From the NCBI GenBank assembly GCA_030142905.1, contig JASJOG010000151.1:10001-74000 (forward strand): DNA of 64,000 nt. The letters run 5' to 3'. The DNA comes from Heliopora coerulea. Its lineage: Eukaryota > Cnidaria > Anthozoa > Scleralcyonacea > Helioporidae. Positions 60,728 through 64,000 of this stretch are shown piece after piece (position 1 is the stretch's first letter; each line of letters opens with the position of its first letter). The notes under the pieces were generated by a model, which saw only the letters and a list, made by a program, of their open reading frames with translations, did no database searches and was not told the origin of the DNA. A program made the translations under genes and the position numbers.

Positions 60728-61747
60728 TTAATATTGAATGGATAACAAATCTCTGTTTACAATGTTTACAAGTCCATCTGACAAGACAAAGATCTTACAT
60801 ATAATGTTTTCAGTTGTTGCTTTCTTTTTAATTTCTAATAAAAGTCCAGATTGTGTATTAACTAGTTTTTTACCATTTCCGGAAGTAAAACTGTCATTCA
60901 CTGTTCTGAGATCAATAACTAATGCAAAGTGATCTTTGTAGAACTTCTGTATTGACGTTAACTTGTCTTTATCAAGTTTAAACACTCTCATAGCTTCCTC
61001 AAAGAATCTTGACTTAAGGATTCCCTGACTGTACACCAAGTTTGGGATTCCTTTGATGGTTACTTTTACACTCTCGATATTAGGATATACATACTCCTCA
61101 CTGTTTGTGATTGTTTTATTCCTAAACAGAAGAACCACAGCTTTCATACTTTTTCTTGGAAGATTTACTGTTTTATTGATGGTTGTGCTGTCTTTGTTCC
61201 ACTCTGTTGTTTTCATTAGAGTTGCGTGTTCATAAGATAATGATTGTCCTGCATCATATCCACTTATCACATCACTAGCGAGGTCTTGGTTCTCCACTGT
61301 CTCATACTCTAGTTCAACGTTTTCAAGAGTATACCCCCCAATGCTGCTACCAGGCTGTGCAACCATAATATCTGTAGTTTTAGGTAGAGTTATTATGTAT
61401 TGGAGATTGTTAGTCATGCTGTGAGGTGCGTACAGACCATGATCTTCCAAGATTTTCCCTAGTTTAATTCCATGTACAGTAAACATTAATCCATCAGATA
61501 CTTTGGATGTATTACCAGTTGATGCACCCGAGTCATCTTTAGATATTAGTTTTCTAAGATTTTCGCCTGCAATCCCATACTCAACCATGTCATCTCTTTC
61601 ACTGTTTGTTTTCCATAAATCCCTGTAAACACCAATTACGCTCTCACTGGTGTTATCATAAACAACTTCTGCAAATTTCACCACAAATCTTTCACACATT
61701 TTTGATCGTCAAAATCCAGGTTCAAGTTCTTTTGATCTTGTTATCAT
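60728..61747 (-). pseudogene. MCP: Family A major capsid protein, A3 copy (internal deletion)
   Basis: A 323-codon frame from 61699 covers most of the protein. The first start (61745-61747) is separated from it by a TGA. Compared with A1, about 50 residues between the N-terminal RSKM and RFVVKF are deleted, removing the first beta strands. The C-terminal region FALVIDLRTVNDSF, KLVNTQSGLLLEIKK and VLSDGLVNIVNRDL is intact and matches A1 closely, which helps define the conserved capsid signature. Confidence 0.75.
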
Positions 61748-61797
61748 TATTTATTTATTATGAAAATATAAAAAATTTTTTGTATTTATGTTTTCTT

Positions 61798-62953
61798 CTA
61801 TTTTCTTTCTTTATATTGATCATATACAAAGTAAGCTATCATGATAGCTAGTAACCATAGATTTTTAGCAAGGAATTCAATACCTTTTGCTCCCCATGTT
61901 AACATTTGTGCAATTAAATTCAGTATAGGTGCTATCAGCAGTCCTAGTTTCTTTGCAATGTTTGCAATAGCTTTTGCGAGACTATTCACAGCCTTTGATC
62001 CTTGTTTTATTACTTTTCTTGTTCTGATGACTATTGTTGTAATAATACCAGCGATAGAATAGCAACTGCTGATAAACCTACTAGATTTTCTTTTGCCCAT
62101 TTTTTAAATCTTTTTAATCTTCCAAGGTCCCTTTCTTTAGCTTCTTCATCATTTATAGATTTTGTTTCTTCATGGATAGGTCTTATATTATCTGCTTTTA
62201 GTTTTGCAACTCTTTCTAATGATTTGTACGATTGTTCCTTTTCTTGATCTGTTTCTCTAAGCACTTCTAGTCTCCAGAAAATCTATTTTTTCCTGTGGTG
62301 TTTGTCCCTTTGTATCCAGAACTCCTGCAAATTCTCTTACACCTTGTTTACTAAGTTTTATGTCATCTTTAATATTGTCTATGGTGTCAGATATTTTTTC
62401 GATATAATTTTCAATGATATCACTCAAAACGTCTAGTTCAAATGATTCACCGAGTTGTTGTTCAACAAATGCAGCAGGAGTTTTTTCATATTCATTGATT
62501 GCTTTTTTTCATATAATCATTGAACTCATGAACGTATTGCTTATTTTTTCTGCTAAATAACTCAGGTTCTAAGTTCTTGTTGACACTACCAATCTTTTTA
62601 CGTTTAAACTTGATGGAAATATTCCCTGATGGGTCTCTAACAAATACAATGTTGTCTAACAATATGCTATTATTTGGTCTGTTTTTCTTTTCAAGGTTAA
62701 CATTAAATATCTTTTTAAAAGATTTTTTTCTATCGTTAGTCAATGATTCTCTTATAGATCCAGCATCTTTTTTCACATCAGGTACGTACTTTCTATAGTC
62801 AACCCTACTATATTTACTTTTTGGATTAGATGTGTTTATTATATTAATGCTATTGTTGTTGAAACATGTTTCTTCATTCATTCTTTCGTTTTCTTCTTCT
62901 TTTTCTTCATTTATGTTTTTAATTTCAAGGTCATCAAAACCACCTTCAACCAT
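61798..62953 (-). pseudogene. Family A membrane-active virion protein, A3 copy
   Basis: The N-terminal block 62953-62492 (GGFDDLEIK start) and the C-terminal blocks 62264-61798, with LGRLKRFKKWAKENLVGLSA, a hydrophobic Ala/Ile-rich region and a final transmembrane segment. Frameshifts near 62500, 62270 and 62060. The gene ends cleanly in KERK without the double-hairpin tail of A1. Its start overlaps the integrase stop. Confidence 0.65.
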
Positions 62954-64000
62954 TTATATATTTTGAATATTTTCTTCTGGTATCCAAGAATTTTGTTTAT
63001 TGTCATAACTTAACCATTTTACTAATACCATATTTTTACCTTTCACCTTTTTCCTTTTTAATATTTTCTCCACTCTATATGCATCATCCTTTTTATTCAC
63101 AGCAGATAGTTCCTCTGTAGAATTTTCCAATGATTGGTTCTCCCTCATGATCTTCAATTTCATACATGTTTGGATCACCTCTGAATACTTTCACAACTTT
63201 AAAAATCTCTTCTGTGAAATTAGCTTCATAACCTTTTGTAAAGATATTCTTGTATTTAGATATTCTCACCATATCACCAATTCTGAATTTAGGTAGAGGA
63301 AAATCATCTAATCCATAACCATATAGTGTAAGCCAAACTTGGTCTTTGTTACCCTTCTTCACATCAACAGGTTTCATTAACATGCTACTGTGTTTAGTTT
63401 GATTATAGTTATTTGTAAGTTCATCTAAGATATCAACCCACTTGTATGTTCCCTTGCTGTAAAAATACTTCCACATAGCTGTTTTTAGAGTTCTGTTGAA
63501 TCTTTTGACTATATCTGCTTTCCTATCTGAGTTTGTAGAGAAATACTCAACATTGTGTTCTTTCAAGAGTTCTTTAACACCTACATTGTAAAACTCTTTT
63601 CCTTCATCAAACTGTGTGACATTTGGGTATTTTCCTAATCTTTCTTTGAATTGTTTTAATAACTCATCCACAGCTTTTGTCATGTTTTTAGTATACTTCC
63701 TGTATACAGGAATGGTGAATGCATAACAACTTAGAATTTCAACAGCTGCTCAGTATCCAAAAATATCCTTTGTTTTGGTTTTTATATTTTCTCATATCAA
63801 CCAAGTCCATTTGTATTTGATCACCTAAATCTTTGACAAATGTTCTTTGAAATTTATGCTTCTTGATGATTGGTTTGTATCTTGTGTTTTTTAACCACTC
63901 TTTTACAATTTTTCTACTGACATTTAATCCCTTTTCTTTTGCTTTTTGATAAAGTGTTTCTACAGATTGGTAACCTGTTTCTGGGTTGTAGTAAATGTCT
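62954..64000 (-). pseudogene. INT: Family A chromodomain integrase, A3 copy, cut by the window end
   Basis: Core frame 63683-63093 with QFDEGKEFYNVGV (second D) and KRFNRTLK, where the residue before RFN is Lys and the nearby catalytic E position reads as Asp-Ile-Val-Lys, so activity is doubtful. The lead, QMDLVDMRKY (about 63790), has a frameshift and a TGA near 63750. The C-terminal chromodomain (YRVEKILKRKK, VLVKWLSYDN, NSWIPEENIQ, 63090-62957) is in another frame after a shift near 63110 and is uninterrupted, which gives the pre-insertion state for the 33-nt insertion in A2. The N-terminal codons lie beyond 64000. Confidence 0.8.

Larger units (their letters stand above)
58830..64000. mobile_element. 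Polinton family A, copy A3 (partial)
   Basis: Gene order from left: fibre remnant (+), coiled-coil protein (-), ATPase (-), MCP (-), virion protein (-), integrase (-), leaving the window in the integrase. The orientation matches the left block of A2. A fibre replaces the myristoylated gene at this end. All genes are broken. Nucleotide divergence from A1 and A2 is larger in the MCP than between A1 and A2, so A3 is a separate subfamily. Confidence 0.75.

Overview
The window is AT-rich, repeat-laden eukaryotic DNA with no recognisable single-copy host gene. Almost everything readable is a mobile element, many nested in each other: Penelope-like, CR1/L2-like, THAP/Harbinger, P-like, hAT-like and Tc1 elements, a solo LTR, and at least four copies of Polinton/Maverick (adintovirus-like) elements. 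This mixture, with Polinton proteins of a type I associate with cnidarians, suggests an invertebrate, most plausibly a cnidarian. That is an inference from recalled family resemblance, not a search.

Layout. 1-12.8 kb holds decayed elements: a Penelope-like RT tail, a non-LTR RT piece, a THAP/HTH transposase piece, a P-element-like transposon with long inverted repeats (about 2.33-5.73 kb), a Harbinger pair (MADF-BESS gene on +, DDE transposase on -) and an hAT-like transposase. 12.8-18.3 kb holds two head-to-head CR1/L2-like copies. The + copy is split by a 404-bp foldback (12-bp target duplication) and by a tandem array of tRNA-derived units (14-bp target duplication). A Tc1 element (18.34-20.0 kb) sits inside the remains of an old Polinton, called family B here.

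20-58.6 kb is essentially one disrupted family B Polinton (integrase +, packaging ATPase -, protein-primed DNA polymerase -). Its polymerase gene has been split twice by a different Polinton lineage, family A. Copy A1 (38506-56563, about 18.1 kb) has AG...CT inverted termini and a near-perfect 6-bp target duplication. It carries a polymerase, a run of small membrane and DNA-binding proteins, a phage-like fibre, structural genes, a chromodomain integrase, a putative membrane-active virion protein, the major capsid protein, the packaging ATPase and a myristoylated protein. Copy A2 (about 23.26-38.3 kb) is rearranged, with half of it inverted, and carries a 3.55-kb Penelope-like insertion in its capsid gene. 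Copy A3 (58.8 kb to the window end) is partial and leaves the window inside its integrase.

Family A genes divide into replication (PolB), integration (integrase), capsid and packaging (MCP, ATPase, virion proteins) and a fibre with a conserved stalk and variable head, the gene set of an integrating virus. Nearly all copies are broken by frameshifts, mostly in A/T homopolymers, so I read them as degraded endogenous elements, though assembly indels cannot be excluded.

The most unusual signal is a 27-nt double-hairpin module (4-bp stem, 3-nt loop; TCA; 5-bp stem, 3-nt loop). It occurs seven times in A1, in coding and non-coding places, with different but always paired stems. A related hairpin-TCA-hairpin insertion adds exactly 11 codons inside the A2 integrase. 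A second signal is a TATA-like motif running directly into AATAAATG at most family A start codons.
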